A DNA stretch of 64,000 nt, taken from Oryzomonas japonica. GTDB taxonomy: Bacteria; Desulfobacterota; Desulfuromonadia; Geobacterales; Pseudopelobacteraceae. The notes under the pieces are model-generated. The model searched no databases. It saw nothing but the letters and a program-made list of their open reading frames with translations, and had not been told where the DNA came from. The stretch is from NCBI RefSeq assembly GCF_008802365.1, contig NZ_VZQZ01000004.1:62001-126000 (forward strand), written 5' to 3'. The translations under genes and the position numbers were made by a program. Within the stretch, counting starts at the first letter, position 1. Every line of letters begins with the position of its first letter. Shown one piece after another: positions 1 to 8,862 of the stretch.

Positions 1-230
1 TGGCCGGGGAAGATGTCCAGGATCTGGGGCCACATATTGCCCGAGAAACTCTTGGTCTCAACGGTGGTGAGGATGGTGGGAACCTTGAAGATCCGTGCCG
101 CTTTGGCCAGCAGCAGGACATTGTTGAAAAGGGTCTGGCGGTCGATGTTGGCAACCCCGAAAGTCATCTGGGGCTGAAAGTCGATGAAGATGACGGCGCT
201 GTTGGCCGGATTGAGCAATTCGGTTTTCAT
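1..230 (-). CDS. Isochorismatase-family hydrolase (C-terminus outside window)
   Basis: The first 76 codons run off the left edge, so only the N-terminal third is visible. The ATG at 228-230 is preceded by AGGAGGG at good spacing. The start of the protein (NSAVIFIDFQPQMTFG, then a helix and KVPTILTTVETKSF) is typical of the YcaC/nicotinamidase-like branch of the isochorismatase superfamily, where the Asp of the IDFQ strand is the first residue of an Asp-Lys-Cys triad. The Lys and Cys would lie outside the window. These enzymes hydrolyse small amides or vinyl ethers, and the substrate here is unknown. It probably has its own promoter, since a terminator lies just upstream at 355-406. Confidence 0.75.
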   Translation of the reverse strand, partial: MKTELLNPANSAVIFIDFQPQMTFGVANIDRQTLFNNVLLLAKAARIFKVPTILTTVETKSFSGNMWPQILDIFPG

Positions 231-354
231 GGAAATGCCCTCCTATAGGACTATTTTTATCCTTAATATCGATTTAAGTCCTTTCAAAAAAAAGTTGCAA
301 CATTAAAATGTGGCCGGGAAGGCGGTTCGGTCCGAGGCCTTTCTCTTTCCGCGC

Positions 355-406
355 CCAATAAGAAAGGCCGGGCAGCGCGAAGGGTATGTCCTTCGGCGGC
401 CCGGCC
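355..406 (-). terminator. Rho-independent terminator on the minus strand
   Basis: The arms at 366-373 (GGCCGGGC) and 399-406 (GCCCGGCC) pair perfectly, and an inner AAGG/CCTT stem continues the helix. Read on the minus strand, the hairpin is followed by a T-rich tail (TTTCTTATT). It would end transcripts coming from the lipoprotein gene at 634-1110 or from the structured RNA candidate between them. Confidence 0.55.
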
Positions 407-632
407 ATGTTCAGGGGGAGAATCTGTGGCGCTCGTATCCTCCTCGTGCAAAGTAATTCTCAACCACCCCCTCCTAGTTTCGGAGGACCCTCTGGGGCCT
501 AAAGGGCCGGGGGTGGTAGTATCTCAGCCTACCATCCTTAATCCTATCTTAATAAGGGGAGAAGCCTTGAAGTCCCCCGGTGGTAATGGGAGATTGAGAG
601 GTGGCGTTGCGAAAGAATACGTGTTGCACGAG
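407..632 (-). ncRNA. Candidate structured RNA or 3' UTR, unidentified
   Basis: This 226-nt stretch has no convincing gene but is rich in paired segments. A perfect 9-bp long-range pair joins 443-451 (CTCGTGCAA) with 624-632 (TTGCACGAG). Inside it lie an ACCACCCCC/GGGGGTGGT stem enclosing two small hairpins, and a TTGAGA/TCTCAA pair. The set begins right after the stop codon of the lipoprotein gene and ends just before a minus-strand terminator. It could be an independent small RNA, a 3' UTR-derived RNA or a palindromic element. I could not match it to 6S, SRP, tmRNA, RNase P or a known riboswitch. Confidence 0.3.
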
Positions 633-633
633 A

Positions 634-1110
634 TTAGTCCACGTCGTAAACCCAGACGTCCATGTGGGGGGCATGGATGCGGTCTCTGATGATGGCGCCG
701 GTCCCGTCGTTGATGATCAGCGAGGAGACTGAGCAGGAAGCCGGCGCAGGAGAGCCGCTTGTCGCCGTGTCCACGCATTTTTTCAAGGCTGTGAATTCCT
801 GGTTGGCATTGCGGAGACATGCCGCGTGTTTCAAAAGGCACTCGGTGGGGAAGGTGAGGTGCAACGCCATTTTCCTGGCGTTGACAAAGCCGATGGCGAT
901 AATCCTGAACTGGGTTGCATCCTGTTTCGTGGTGACGGAGATCTGCCTGTTGGCGGGGATATACCTGTAATTGCCGGCTTTATACGCCTCAAGGGCGGTC
1001 CGGGATTCCAGGTAGAGATCGCCGATGTCCATGGGCTTTTCGGCGCAGCCGGCCAGCGCCGTGAAGATCACAGCCCAGAGAAAAATCCGATCTGCCGCGG
1101 CACTGCGCAT
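634..1110 (-). CDS. Small predicted lipoprotein, function unknown
   Basis: This 158-aa protein has an N-terminal signal segment ending in a lipobox (TALAGC, Cys22), so it is probably exported and lipid-anchored. I do not recognise the mature part. It contains four further cysteines (in ECLLKHAACL, KKCVD and SCSV) that could form disulfides outside the cytoplasm. It lies 14 nt downstream of the DUF1499 gene on the same strand, so the two are likely co-transcribed with the lipoprotein gene at 1669. Confidence 0.6.
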   Translation of the reverse strand: MRSAAADRIFLWAVIFTALAGCAEKPMDIGDLYLESRTALEAYKAGNYRYIPANRQISVTTKQDATQFRIIAIGFVNARKMALHLTFPTECLLKHAACLRNANQEFTALKKCVDTATSGSPAPASCSVSSLIINDGTGAIIRDRIHAPHMDVWVYDVD

Positions 1111-1124
1111 CTCCGGCCACCTCC

Positions 1125-1625
1125 CTAGAAAGCTGACGTAGGCATAATCCGGAACGCCTCCCGGATCTCCTCCATCCGGCGACGGTTTTTCCCCAGGTCG
1201 GAATACCCGAGCCGCGAGGCGGAGCGTATCTGGATGCAGCGCCGTTCCCGGTCCAGCAGGAATTCGGCGTCATCCGTGAACAGGGTCGTCCGCAGTTCAG
1301 CCCGCAGATACCCGGGGCGTTCTTCGATGACCGTCGCATCGGTCCGTCGGGCGAGGAGTTGTTTCAGGCGGGCAAAGGCGGCATCCGGTTCGCCTGTGAA
1401 CGACAGGGGCGCAATCCGGTGCCGCTCGTCGTCGGCCTGGCTCAGCACGCAGTTGGGCGACGTGGGACAGGCGGTCAGGCGGCCGTCCCGCATGCCCAGG
1501 TTGGTGGGCCGTTCGCCGGTACACGCGGCCAGAAGGCCTGACAGGATACCCATGATCATACCCCTCGTGACGGCCCGAAACGAAGCGGGTCGCTTGCCCG
1601 GCAGGCGACAGATGCCGAAACGCAT
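1125..1625 (-). CDS. DUF1499 family lipoprotein
   Basis: The 166-aa reading starts at the ATG at 1623-1625, which follows GGGAGGGG. An upstream in-frame ATG would add 35 residues with no ribosome site. The signal segment ends in a lipobox (LLAAC). The mature part carries the DUF1499 signature: LTACPTSPNCVLSQ, then IAPLSF, then alternating strands including AELRTTLFTDDAEFLLD and a final basic helix (RRRMEEIREAF). DUF1499 proteins are small bacterial and plastid proteins of unknown biochemical role. It sits in a cluster of three small lipoprotein genes on the minus strand. Confidence 0.75.
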   Translation of the reverse strand: MRFGICRLPGKRPASFRAVTRGMIMGILSGLLAACTGERPTNLGMRDGRLTACPTSPNCVLSQADDERHRIAPLSFTGEPDAAFARLKQLLARRTDATVIEERPGYLRAELRTTLFTDDAEFLLDRERRCIQIRSASRLGYSDLGKNRRRMEEIREAFRIMPTSAF

Positions 1626-1668
1626 GTCCCCTCCCTTGGGGGAACGGCGGCGGCATTCCCCCATCGTT

Positions 1669-2280
1669 TTACCGATTATCATAACAGATGTTGACGTCCC
1701 GCTCTGACAGTATCTTTCCCGCAGAGTCAAAACCGTCCAGCACCGTGACCTTGAAGCTGCATTTCGTCTTTCTCGTCCCGTTGACCGTAAAGTTTCTTGT
1801 TGGGCGGGAATAGATGATGACGGAAAATCCGTCTGGGGATAAGGCCCCTACGGCTGCCGAGTAAATGGTTTTCTCATAATCCACGTCCGGGGAGGGCGCC
1901 ATCACCGGCTCTGAGTAGGCTCGTATCTTGCCGTCTACAACAAGGTAATTGGTTATTTTTTTCGGGGTCATCTCATCGGCTTCATGACCCGACCCTACAA
2001 CAGCTACAACTAGCTGATGCGAAGAGTCCGTGGCAAGGTATACGGCCGTGATATCACCACTACGGACGGTCGTTTTCGACGCGGCAGCATTGCATACCGC
2101 CATTTCTACCGGCCCTCGAGGTTCGCGCGGGGCAACACGGTTCGTCCACGTTTCCGTTTCCGCGTCAAGACTGCCGACCATTGTTATGCCGGAGCAGCCG
2201 GCCGCCATGGCGAGCAAACCGCATACGAGCGCGATCTTTATACCGTGCGGGACGCGGGGCATGGTCTCCGTAATCTTCAT
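1669..2280 (-). CDS. Predicted lipoprotein, function unknown
   Basis: The ATG at 2278-2280 is chosen because it follows GGGGGATG and begins a signal peptide with a lipobox (LAMAAGC). A longer in-frame start would add 49 residues of unlikely sequence. The protein is then 203 aa. The mature part is rich in short beta strands (GDITAVYLATD, HQLVVAVVGSG, GFSVIIYS, CSFKVTVLDGF), consistent with a small beta-rich envelope protein. I recognise no family. It is the first of the minus-strand lipoprotein cluster. Confidence 0.6.
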   Translation of the reverse strand: MKITETMPRVPHGIKIALVCGLLAMAAGCSGITMVGSLDAETETWTNRVAPREPRGPVEMAVCNAAASKTTVRSGDITAVYLATDSSHQLVVAVVGSGHEADEMTPKKITNYLVVDGKIRAYSEPVMAPSPDVDYEKTIYSAAVGALSPDGFSVIIYSRPTRNFTVNGTRKTKCSFKVTVLDGFDSAGKILSERDVNICYDNR

Positions 2281-2635
2281 CGTGCATCCCCCTGCTGTTC
2301 TGGTAAGCGTACCGGAAAAATGAGTATCGGTTGCCGGGCGATAAATGGAAAATGCGGCGTGCATCCGGGGTGCCACGGGCCTGCGTTGCGATGTGGCGGG
2401 GGAGGAACGTCCCTTATCGACCGCCAATTTATCCAGTATACGCGCATAAAAATAATTTCAACAGACTGTTTTTATCCGCCAGGGACGGTTATACTTCAGA
2501 CAGATGGAAGGTAGAACAAACTACGCATAAGGAGGCTTTATTCTCTATGGAAGACACGCCACCGTGCCGGTATGGGAAATAGGATGTGAAACAGTCCCGG
2601 TTGCACCAGAGCGCCGGATAATTCCTGAATGGAAT
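2281..2635. other. Intergenic region without a convincing gene
   Basis: Short open frames here lack ribosome sites and recognisable products. The part from 2430 to 2560 is relatively AT-rich and could hold the promoter of the leftward lipoprotein cluster. I see no clear -35/-10 pair. Confidence 0.4.
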
Positions 2636-2673
2636 CGAATAAAAAGGAGCCCACCGAATTGCTTGGTGGGCTC
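2636..2673 (-). terminator. Terminator of the chemoreceptor gene
   Basis: A 9-bp stem, GAGCCCACC at 2647-2655 with GGTGGGCTC at 2665-2673, has a 9-nt loop. On the minus strand it is followed by CTTTTTATT. It lies 18 nt past the stop codon of the methyl-accepting chemotaxis protein gene. Confidence 0.8.
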
Positions 2674-2691
2674 TTCTCGTATATGACCGGG

Positions 2692-4389
2692 CTAGACCCG
2701 GAACATCCTGACCAGGTCCTGCAACTCCACGGAGAGCTGGGACAGGCTTGAGGACGATTGGGAGATGTCCATGGAGCTCTTGGCGCTCATCTCCACCACA
2801 TCGGAAATCTGCTGAATATTGTTGGATATCTCCCGGGTCGTGGCGGTCTGTTCCTCCGCAGCCGTGGCGATCTGGCTGATCTGCGCCGTCACCTCGTTGA
2901 TCTTTTCCAGGATCTCCTCCAGCGCCTGGCCGGACCGGGCCGCTTCCGTCGTCCCCTGCTCCACCTCCCGGACCCCCTCCTCCATGGCGGACACCGCCTG
3001 GCGGGTCTCTCCCTGGATATTCTTGATCATCTCGCCGATCTCGCGGGTGGCCCGCGCGGTGCGCTCGGCCAGGGCCCGGACCTCGTCGGCGACCACCGCG
3101 AAGCCGCGACCCTGTTCTCCGGCGCGGGCCGCTTCGATGGCGGCGTTCAAGGCCAGCAGGTTGGTCTGGTCGGCGATATCCTCGATGGTGGCCACGATCG
3201 CGCCGATCTGGTCGGAGCGGGTGCCCAACTGTTCAACCGCGGTGGCGGAGCTGCGCACCTTGCCGGCGATGCGGCTCATGCCGTCCACCGTGCTCCTGAC
3301 GATGGCGGCGCCGGCCTGGGCCGTCTTGCTGGCCTGGTTGGAACTCTCCGCCGCCCGGTGGCAGTTGTTGGCGATATCCATGCTGGTGGCCGACATCTCT
3401 TCGCTGGCCGTGGCCACGGTGTTGGCCTGGCCGACGACCTGGTGGGAGGCGCTGGCCATCTGATCGGCGTTGCTGCTCAACTGCACCGAGGCCGAGGCCA
3501 CCTCCTGGGAGCTTTTGTTGACCTTGTCCATGACCTGGCGCAACTGCTCCACCATCCGGCGCATGGCCTCATAGATTCCGCCACTGCCCTGCTCGAAACG
3601 GTAGGTCAGATCGCCGGCCGCCACCTGCTGGGTGATCTCCTCCAGATGGGCCGGTTCGGTGCCGATATGGAGCAGCAGGCGCCTGGTGACGAAGATCGAG
3701 ATGACGGAGATGAGGATGATCAGGACCAGGGTGACGCCGATGATCAGGTAGATCCCCTGTTTGAGGCTTGTCATGCTCTCGTCGGCGGCCTTCTTGACCA
3801 GTGCGTCCAGGTCGTCCACGTAGTTGCCGGTGCCGATCACCCAGCCGAAGGGCTTGAATTCCACCGAGTAGCCCCGTTTCGGGGCTGGGGTCGTTTCACC
3901 CGCCCGGGGGAACCAGTAGTCGGTGAAGCCGCCGCCCGGCTGTCTCCCGTTCCGGATGATCTCCCGGACGAGGTATTTGCCCTTTGCGTCCTGGGAATCA
4001 ATGCGGCTCTTGCCTTCGACCGGCTTGCCCAAAATGACGACGTTGATCCCCTCGGTCGTATCGGCCCAGAAATAGCCGTCCTTGCCGTACTTCAGACCGC
4101 GCAGCAGGTCGGCGCCCTGTTTCCGGGCCTCTTCCGGCGATGTCCCCTCCTTCTGGGCGCGGTCGTAGACCGCCTGCAACAGGCTGACGGCCGTCTCCAC
4201 CTCGTTTCGCGCCTGGGCGTCGAAATCGTTGAACAGGGATTTCTTATACATCTCGATGGAGCTGCGGTACGAGGCCACATACTCCTTCAGGGCGATGCAG
4301 GTGGTCGCCAATGCCAGCCCGATGCTGCACGCCAGCACCATGATGAGAATCTTGTTCCCGAACCTTACCCCCTGTTTTCCCGTAGCCAT
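2692..4389 (-). CDS. Methyl-accepting chemotaxis protein with a Cache sensor
   Basis: This 565-aa receptor senses an extracytoplasmic ligand and controls the CheA kinase. The ATG at 4387-4389 follows GGGGAGG. Order: membrane segment (about 11-34), periplasmic single Cache domain (about 40-195, with [18 protein letters not shown] and [14 protein letters not shown]), second membrane segment (about 213-238), HAMP linker, then a long signalling coiled coil. The hairpin tip ([20 protein letters not shown]) and flanking [20 protein letters not shown] are the most conserved parts of the family. YxWxxD-type Cache pockets often bind small carboxylates, but the ligand cannot be read from sequence. It is transcribed alone, with its terminator at 2636-2673. 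Confidence 0.95.
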   Translation of the reverse strand: MATGKQGVRFGNKILIMVLACSIGLALATTCIALKEYVASYRSSIEMYKKSLFNDFDAQARNEVETAVSLLQAVYDRAQKEGTSPEEARKQGADLLRGLKYGKDGYFWADTTEGINVVILGKPVEGKSRIDSQDAKGKYLVREIIRNGRQPGGGFTDYWFPRAGETTPAPKRGYSVEFKPFGWVIGTGNYVDDLDALVKKAADESMTSLKQGIYLIIGVTLVLIILISVISIFVTRRLLLHIGTEPAHLEEITQQVAAGDLTYRFEQGSGGIYEAMRRMVEQLRQVMDKVNKSSQEVASASVQLSSNADQMASASHQVVGQANTVATASEEMSATSMDIANNCHRAAESSNQASKTAQAGAAIVRSTVDGMSRIAGKVRSSATAVEQLGTRSDQIGAIVATIEDIADQTNLLALNAAIEAARAGEQGRGFAVVADEVRALAERTARATREIGEMIKNIQGETRQAVSAMEEGVREVEQGTTEAARSGQALEEILEKINEVTAQISQIATAAEEQTATTREISNNIQQISDVVEMSAKSSMDISQSSSSLSQLSVELQDLVRMFRV

Positions 4390-4683
4390 GTCGCCTCCCC
4401 GTGTAAGTACAAATTTTAGCTGCGGCACCGGAATCATCGCCACGGCGCTGAAGACGGATCAAGTATATCAGAAAAATATAAGATAGCTTTGGTGGGTGGC
4501 TAGGGAGCTTCAATGCGGTTTCGGCCGCTGCTCTACGCCTGGTGGGGGGCAATTGACCACGGGGCAGCGGTATCGAACGAGCGCCGTGGCGTCAACTGCG
4601 GAAGAGTGAATACTGAAACACGAGAAACGGCTGTTGCCTGTTTCGGGAGGCCGGACATGGGTGGGCCGGCCGTGGCGGGAGAA

Positions 4684-4764
4684 CTACCGCCTGCGTGCTA
4701 TGAAAAAGAGGATCATGCCGAAGAGCAGTCCGCACAGGATGATGGTGTTTGCCAAGGTGTGCAT
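4684..4764 (-). CDS. Possible 26-aa single-pass membrane protein
   Basis: The short frame starts MHTLANTIILCGLLFG, continues hydrophobic for about 18 residues and ends in IARRR before a TAG stop. This is the shape of a tiny inner-membrane protein with a basic tail. No strong ribosome site precedes the ATG at 4762-4764, and I know no homologue with certainty. It lies alone between the chemoreceptor gene and the BamE-like gene. Confidence 0.3.
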   Translation of the reverse strand: MHTLANTIILCGLLFGMILFFIARRR

Positions 4765-4906
4765 GGGATAAGATTAGCATTAGTCGGGTAACCAATACAA
4801 ACAAAACCTCCTGGGGGCGAGTTTTTCCCCTCCTGCCGGGATTCTGCTGGAGATTCAGGCCCCCGTGCGTGCCGCTCCCCCACGCATCCGCCCCGGCGCA
4901 GGGGGC

Positions 4907-5281
4907 TCACTCATCCTGTTTGGTATCGCAGTCGAGCACCATCCCCCGGGCATCGAAGAAGACGATGATGAAAAAGTGCGCAGGTCCGGTGCCGGGGGCG
5001 GCATTCGACGATTTGTGCCTGCTGACGGTCCAGTAGGTCCAGATCTCGGAAGCGGTATACTTGGCCGGCAGCGGCTCGGTTCCGGGCACTTGGCGCAGGG
5101 GCACCTGGCGTTCGGCAGACTGGGGTTCGCCCAGGAGGGCCCGCACCTGGGCCTTGTTCGTGGTGCCTTTGCGGATGGCCGCAGCCGCCGCAGGGCCGAG
5201 GTGCTTCGTGGGAAAGACGGGGCGGTACATGAGGAGCAGCACAATGGCAATGAGCATTGTGCCGAGCAGAAGTCGTATCAA
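4907..5281 (-). CDS. BamE/SmpA-like small envelope protein
   Basis: The 124-aa protein starts with a hydrophobic export or anchor segment (about residues 1-20) without a lipobox Cys. The rest resembles the BamE (SmpA/OmlA) fold: a helix with KGTTNKAQVRALLGEP, then strands EIWTYWTVSR, FFIIVFFDARGMVLDC. The G-x-T-x-x-x-V-x-x-LLG-x-P pattern and the W-x-Y strand are the family's most conserved parts. BamE proteins support outer-membrane beta-barrel assembly, but BamE-like domains also occur in unrelated envelope proteins, so a role in the BAM complex is only possible. Confidence 0.6.
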   Translation of the reverse strand: MIRLLLGTMLIAIVLLLMYRPVFPTKHLGPAAAAAIRKGTTNKAQVRALLGEPQSAERQVPLRQVPGTEPLPAKYTASEIWTYWTVSRHKSSNAAPGTGPAHFFIIVFFDARGMVLDCDTKQDE

Positions 5282-5374
5282 TCCAGGCGCTCCATCATCA
5301 TGGATTTTACAACAGGCCGGGCGTGTTCCGGTTCGGCCTCTTTCGTTCTCGGGTGGTTGAACAGTCGCGTCTGG

Positions 5375-5562
5375 TCACCGCTTGGCCGCATCGCCCCTGA
5401 ACTCGATCAGGCACGACACCCCGCGAAGTTCGCTCGGCCTGCCTGAATGAACTGAAATCCCTGGAGGGTCGTGTCGGGTGCGGGGCAGGGGGTGTCGCGG
5501 CAACGGCATAACCGGCGGAAAGCAGGACAAAAATAACGGCCAAGAGACGCTATCGATTCCAT
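5375..5562 (-). pseudogene. Remnant of a small secreted protein gene (frameshifted)
   Basis: An ATG at 5560-5562 with an AGGAGGG site begins MESIAS, but the natural continuation, a signal peptide (LAVIFVLLSAGYAVAA), lies in a neighbouring frame about 19 nt later. A plausible C-terminus (ELRGVSCLIEFRGD) lies in the third frame, ending at 5375. One or two small indels would restore a single short exported protein. It may be a decayed gene, or these bases may contain sequence errors. No family is recognised. Confidence 0.3.
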
Positions 5563-5868
5563 TGCACCAATCCCTCCTTTTCTACCTGATGGACACCCAA
5601 CTTTCAATATAAAATAAATTCAAGGGAGGCGATTGCATCCGCCCCGTGGGGCCCGAAACCCTGGAGCGTTTTTGCATGGGGATGGCGGCAGGGACGGCGA
5701 AGCTGACTATCGCGCCGGTGGGCAAATTAATTTGTAACCAACGGCATGGCATCTGCGTTCAATAGATATATACTGTAAACAACGATCAGTCTGACCACCG
5801 CAAATGGGGTGAAAGAAGGGAAACAATCCCGATAACCTGGGACATCGCCGTAAGCCGACGCGGGAAGG
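5563..5868. other. Intergenic region; probable promoter and leader of the ABC exporter operon
   Basis: No gene is apparent in these 306 bases. The AT-rich part around 5725-5785 is the likeliest promoter site for the rightward operon. The leader from about 5800 is purine-rich and contains a small GGGA/TCCC hairpin (GGGAAACAATCCC). I could not match it to a known riboswitch class. Confidence 0.3.
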
Positions 5869-7014
5869 ATGGCGGCAGTGAAAGGAATCCTGAAAATCGC
5901 CTACAAGCTGTTGGTGAACGACAAGGGTAAATTTGCCGCCTTGCTGGTGGGCATCACCTTTGCGGTCTTTCTGATGGTCATGATGACCTCCATGTTCTCC
6001 GGCATCCTCCATCGTTCTTCCGCCACCGTTCTCAACGTGGGCGCCAAGGTGTGGGTTATGGACCCGGCGATCAATACCCCTGCGAACAATATCCCGATGC
6101 CCGATTACGTGCTCGACGCCGTACGGAGCATCAACGGCGTCACGTATGCCGTGCCGCTCTATTCCGGGGGGGCATTGGTAAAGCTCCGCAGCGGCGCCTA
6201 TCAGTCCGTGACGGTTATCGGGCTGGACGACTCCAGCCTGTACGGACGGCCCGAACTGCTTGAGGGGCAGATCGAGGATATCTATGGGGAAAACGCCTTT
6301 ATTGTGGTCAAAGATGCCGAATTTCCCAAGCTGCAGAATCCCCGGGTCGGCACGGAATTCGAGATAAACGACCACCGCGGGGTGATCGTCGGTATCGCGC
6401 GTGTCACCACCAGCGGCCTTTTCGGGGTGCCGACCCTCTACACCACCTACAACCGCGCGCTCCAGTATATCCCCTCCACGAGATTCACCACCGCCTTCAT
6501 CCTGATAGAGCCGAAGAACACCACCGCCATCCCCTACATTAAGCAGCAGGTGAAAGCTCTGGGGTACGAGGCGCTGACCAAAGACGAATTCATCCAGAAA
6601 ACATCACGCTTCTACAAGTACCAGACCGGCGTCGGCACCAATGTCCTTATCATGACGGTGATCAGTTTTATCGTCGGTCTTTGCATCTCGGGACAGACCT
6701 TCTATACCTTCATCCTGGAGAACCTGGAACGGTTTGGGGCGTTGAAGGCGATCGGGGCCAAGGGGAGGGAACTCGTCTACATGATCCTGTTCCAGGCGTC
6801 TTTTGCCTCTCTGGCCGGTTTTGGCCTCGGTATCGGGCTCGCCTGCCTGCTGATCACCGTGGCTCGGCTCAGGATGCCGAGCTATGCGGCCATGACGACA
6901 TACACGGATATCGGGCTTGCCTTTATCATGGTCCTGATAATCGCCGGTATTTCGAGTTATATCGGCGTCAGGAAAGTGCTCAAGATCGAGCCGTTCGACA
7001 TCTTCCGGGGGTAA
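5869..7014 (+). CDS. ABC transporter permease, MacB/DevC type
   Basis: This 381-aa inner-membrane protein has the four-helix plan of MacB/FtsX-type permeases. One membrane segment lies near the N-terminus (about 22-45), then a large extracytoplasmic domain (about 50-260), then three segments near the C-terminus (about 263-285, 308-335, 345-365). The C-terminal half has the family motif ERFGALKAIGAKGRELVYMI, followed by a final basic tail (VRKVLKIEPFDIFRG). Such proteins do not form a classic channel; with an ATPase and a periplasmic adaptor they drive efflux of lipids, peptides or drugs by mechanotransmission. The ATPase gene follows after 1 nt and the adaptor gene after it, so this is a DevBCA-like exporter of unknown substrate. 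Confidence 0.85.
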   Translation: MAAVKGILKIAYKLLVNDKGKFAALLVGITFAVFLMVMMTSMFSGILHRSSATVLNVGAKVWVMDPAINTPANNIPMPDYVLDAVRSINGVTYAVPLYSGGALVKLRSGAYQSVTVIGLDDSSLYGRPELLEGQIEDIYGENAFIVVKDAEFPKLQNPRVGTEFEINDHRGVIVGIARVTTSGLFGVPTLYTTYNRALQYIPSTRFTTAFILIEPKNTTAIPYIKQQVKALGYEALTKDEFIQKTSRFYKYQTGVGTNVLIMTVISFIVGLCISGQTFYTFILENLERFGALKAIGAKGRELVYMILFQASFASLAGFGLGIGLACLLITVARLRMPSYAAMTTYTDIGLAFIMVLIIAGISSYIGVRKVLKIEPFDIFRG

Positions 7015-7015
7015 T

Positions 7016-7720
7016 ATGGCCGAGTTGGCGATGCAGGCAACGGCGTTGGTCAAATGGTTCGGCGAGGGGGATGCCAGAACGGTCGCCGTACAAGGGGTCA
7101 GCTTCGATGCCCGGTTTGGGGAGATGCTCTTTATCGAGGGGCCCTCGGGGAGCGGGAAGACGACCCTGTTGAGCCTGATCTCGGGGATTCTCAGGCCGAA
7201 CGAGGGGACGGTCATGGTGGAGGGGCGGGATATCTGGAGCATGACGAGCGACCGGATTGCCGATTTCAGGCTGAACAAGGTGGGGTTCGTGTTCCAGGAT
7301 TATCACCTCTTCCCGCGTCTGACGACGGTCGAGAATGTGGCCATCCCCCTCATCCTGAAGAAAAACGACTGGGACAAATCCATAGACGAGGCCATGGAGT
7401 ACCTGGAGATCGTCGGAATCAAGGACCGGGCGCTGCTCCCGCCGGTAAAGCTGAGCGGCGGGGAACAGCAGCGGGTGGCTATTGCCCGGGCCATCGCCAG
7501 CCATCCCGATATTCTGATCTTCGACGAGCCGACCGCCTCCCTGGATGGGGAGACCGGGAGGAAAATCCTCGATTTCGTCAAGAAGAACATCCTGACCGAC
7601 AAGCGCTGTATCATCGTCGTTACCCACGACAACAGGATTTTCGAATACGCCGACCGGATCATGACGATGGAGGACGGCAGGGTCATCGGCTTCGAACAAG
7701 GAGGCGGACGTGAGGAATAG
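7016..7720 (+). CDS. ABC transporter ATP-binding protein, MacB/LolD type
   Basis: This 234-aa ATPase powers the permease encoded just upstream. It shows Walker [10 protein letters not shown] (42-50), Q-loop [15 protein letters not shown], signature LSGGEQQR (about 145-152), Walker B ILIFDEPT (about 166-173), D-loop SLDG and the H-loop His in [11 protein letters not shown]. The length and the [16 protein letters not shown] segment are typical of the LolD/MacB/DevA subgroup. The start codon is separated by one base from the permease stop, and its 3' end overlaps the adaptor gene by 11 nt, showing translational coupling. Confidence 0.92.
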   Translation: MAELAMQATALVKWFGEGDARTVAVQGVSFDARFGEMLFIEGPSGSGKTTLLSLISGILRPNEGTVMVEGRDIWSMTSDRIADFRLNKVGFVFQDYHLFPRLTTVENVAIPLILKKNDWDKSIDEAMEYLEIVGIKDRALLPPVKLSGGEQQRVAIARAIASHPDILIFDEPTASLDGETGRKILDFVKKNILTDKRCIIVVTHDNRIFEYADRIMTMEDGRVIGFEQGGGREE

Positions 7721-8795
7721 GGTCATATTCATCCTCGCCGTTATCGGACTGGTGGCCGGTCTGGTGAGCGCCTACCTGTTCGGCATCGAGAAAAAACCCC
7801 AACCCCCGGCGTTCACCCCCGCCTCTAATCCCTACGGCGCGGGGATCTACGCCAACGGCATCATCGAAAGCTACCAGACAAACGGCGAGAACATCACTAT
7901 CTATCCGGAAGTTGCCGGAACCGTTGCCAAAATTATGGTCGCCGAGGGGCAGGGCGTGACCCGGGGAATGCCGCTCCTCATGATCGACGATACAGTGCAG
8001 CGGGCCACGACAGCGCAGCAAGAGGCCCAGGCCTCGGCGGCGCGGGCGCTCCTTGAGGAACTGAGGGCTCAGCCAAGAAAGGAAACTCTCCAGGTGGCGC
8101 AGGCTCAGGTGGAGTATGCGGCCGCGGGGCTCAAGAACGCCCAGGACCAGTTTGACAAGCAACGGAGCGCGTACCGGCTCGACCCGGGATCGGTGAGCCG
8201 GGACGCCCTGGACAATGCGGAGAACGCCGTTGTGGTGGCGCGGACCAATCTGGGGGTTGTCCGGAGGCAGTACGATCTCACCAAGGCCGGGGCCTGGGTC
8301 TACGATATCCGCAACCAGGAACGGCAGTACGAGGCGTCGACCAAGGCGTATCTGGCGTCCAGAGCCCTTCTGGACAAGTACGTCGTCAAGGCGCCCGCCA
8401 ACGGGGTGATCCTCTCCATAAACGCGGCCGCGGGGGGGTATGTATCGCCCCAGGGGGCCTATGACAGCTATACCCAGGCGCTTGGCCCGGTCATCGTCAT
8501 GGGGGGCGCCCAGGGGTATCTGGGGGTCAGGTGCTATATCGACGAGATCCTGGTGCACAGATTGCCGCAACCGGGTCGGATAGCGGCCAAGATGTTCATC
8601 CGCGGCACCGATGTCAACATCCCGCTGGAGTATGTCCGAATTCAGCCGTACATATCGCCGAAGATCCAGTTGTCGAACCAGAGGACCGAGAGGGTCGATG
8701 TCCGGGTCCTGCCGGTGCTGTTCCGGTTCGCGAAGCCCAAGGATACCGCCCTGTATCCCGGCCAACTGGTCGATGTGTACATCGGCGGGAAATAG
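7710..8795 (+). CDS. HlyD-family periplasmic adaptor of the ABC exporter
   Basis: This 361-aa membrane-fusion protein starts at a GTG inside the end of the ATPase gene, with GGAGG upstream. An N-terminal membrane anchor (about 4-24) is followed by the split lipoyl-like domain ([24 protein letters not shown] and its partner [13 protein letters not shown]), a long alpha-helical hairpin rich in Ala and Gln (about 105-215), and a C-terminal beta domain ending in [13 protein letters not shown]. It would link the permease to an outer-membrane channel. No TolC-type gene is adjacent. Confidence 0.88.
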   Translation: MRNRVIFILAVIGLVAGLVSAYLFGIEKKPQPPAFTPASNPYGAGIYANGIIESYQTNGENITIYPEVAGTVAKIMVAEGQGVTRGMPLLMIDDTVQRATTAQQEAQASAARALLEELRAQPRKETLQVAQAQVEYAAAGLKNAQDQFDKQRSAYRLDPGSVSRDALDNAENAVVVARTNLGVVRRQYDLTKAGAWVYDIRNQERQYEASTKAYLASRALLDKYVVKAPANGVILSINAAAGGYVSPQGAYDSYTQALGPVIVMGGAQGYLGVRCYIDEILVHRLPQPGRIAAKMFIRGTDVNIPLEYVRIQPYISPKIQLSNQRTERVDVRVLPVLFRFAKPKDTALYPGQLVDVYIGGK

Positions 8796-8862
8796 ACCGT
8801 CCACCCGGGGAGAACGCCCCCGGCCCTGCTACAAAGCCACACCCTTTGAAAGGGCTCCTTCC

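Noticed and set aside
407-632. Possible TPP riboswitch (GGCTGAGATACTACC on the minus strand)
   Set aside because: The second conserved TPP segment and the 5' GGGGTGC are absent, and the downstream gene is not a thiamine gene.
2758-4419. 553-codon open frame on the plus strand
   Set aside because: It lies opposite the chemoreceptor gene, whose domains are clear; the plus-strand product (His/Leu/Gly-rich) is a shadow of GC-rich codons.
4592-4804. 70-codon frame on the minus strand
   Set aside because: It has no ribosome site or protein-like pattern; a 26-aa membrane frame in the same stretch is more plausible.
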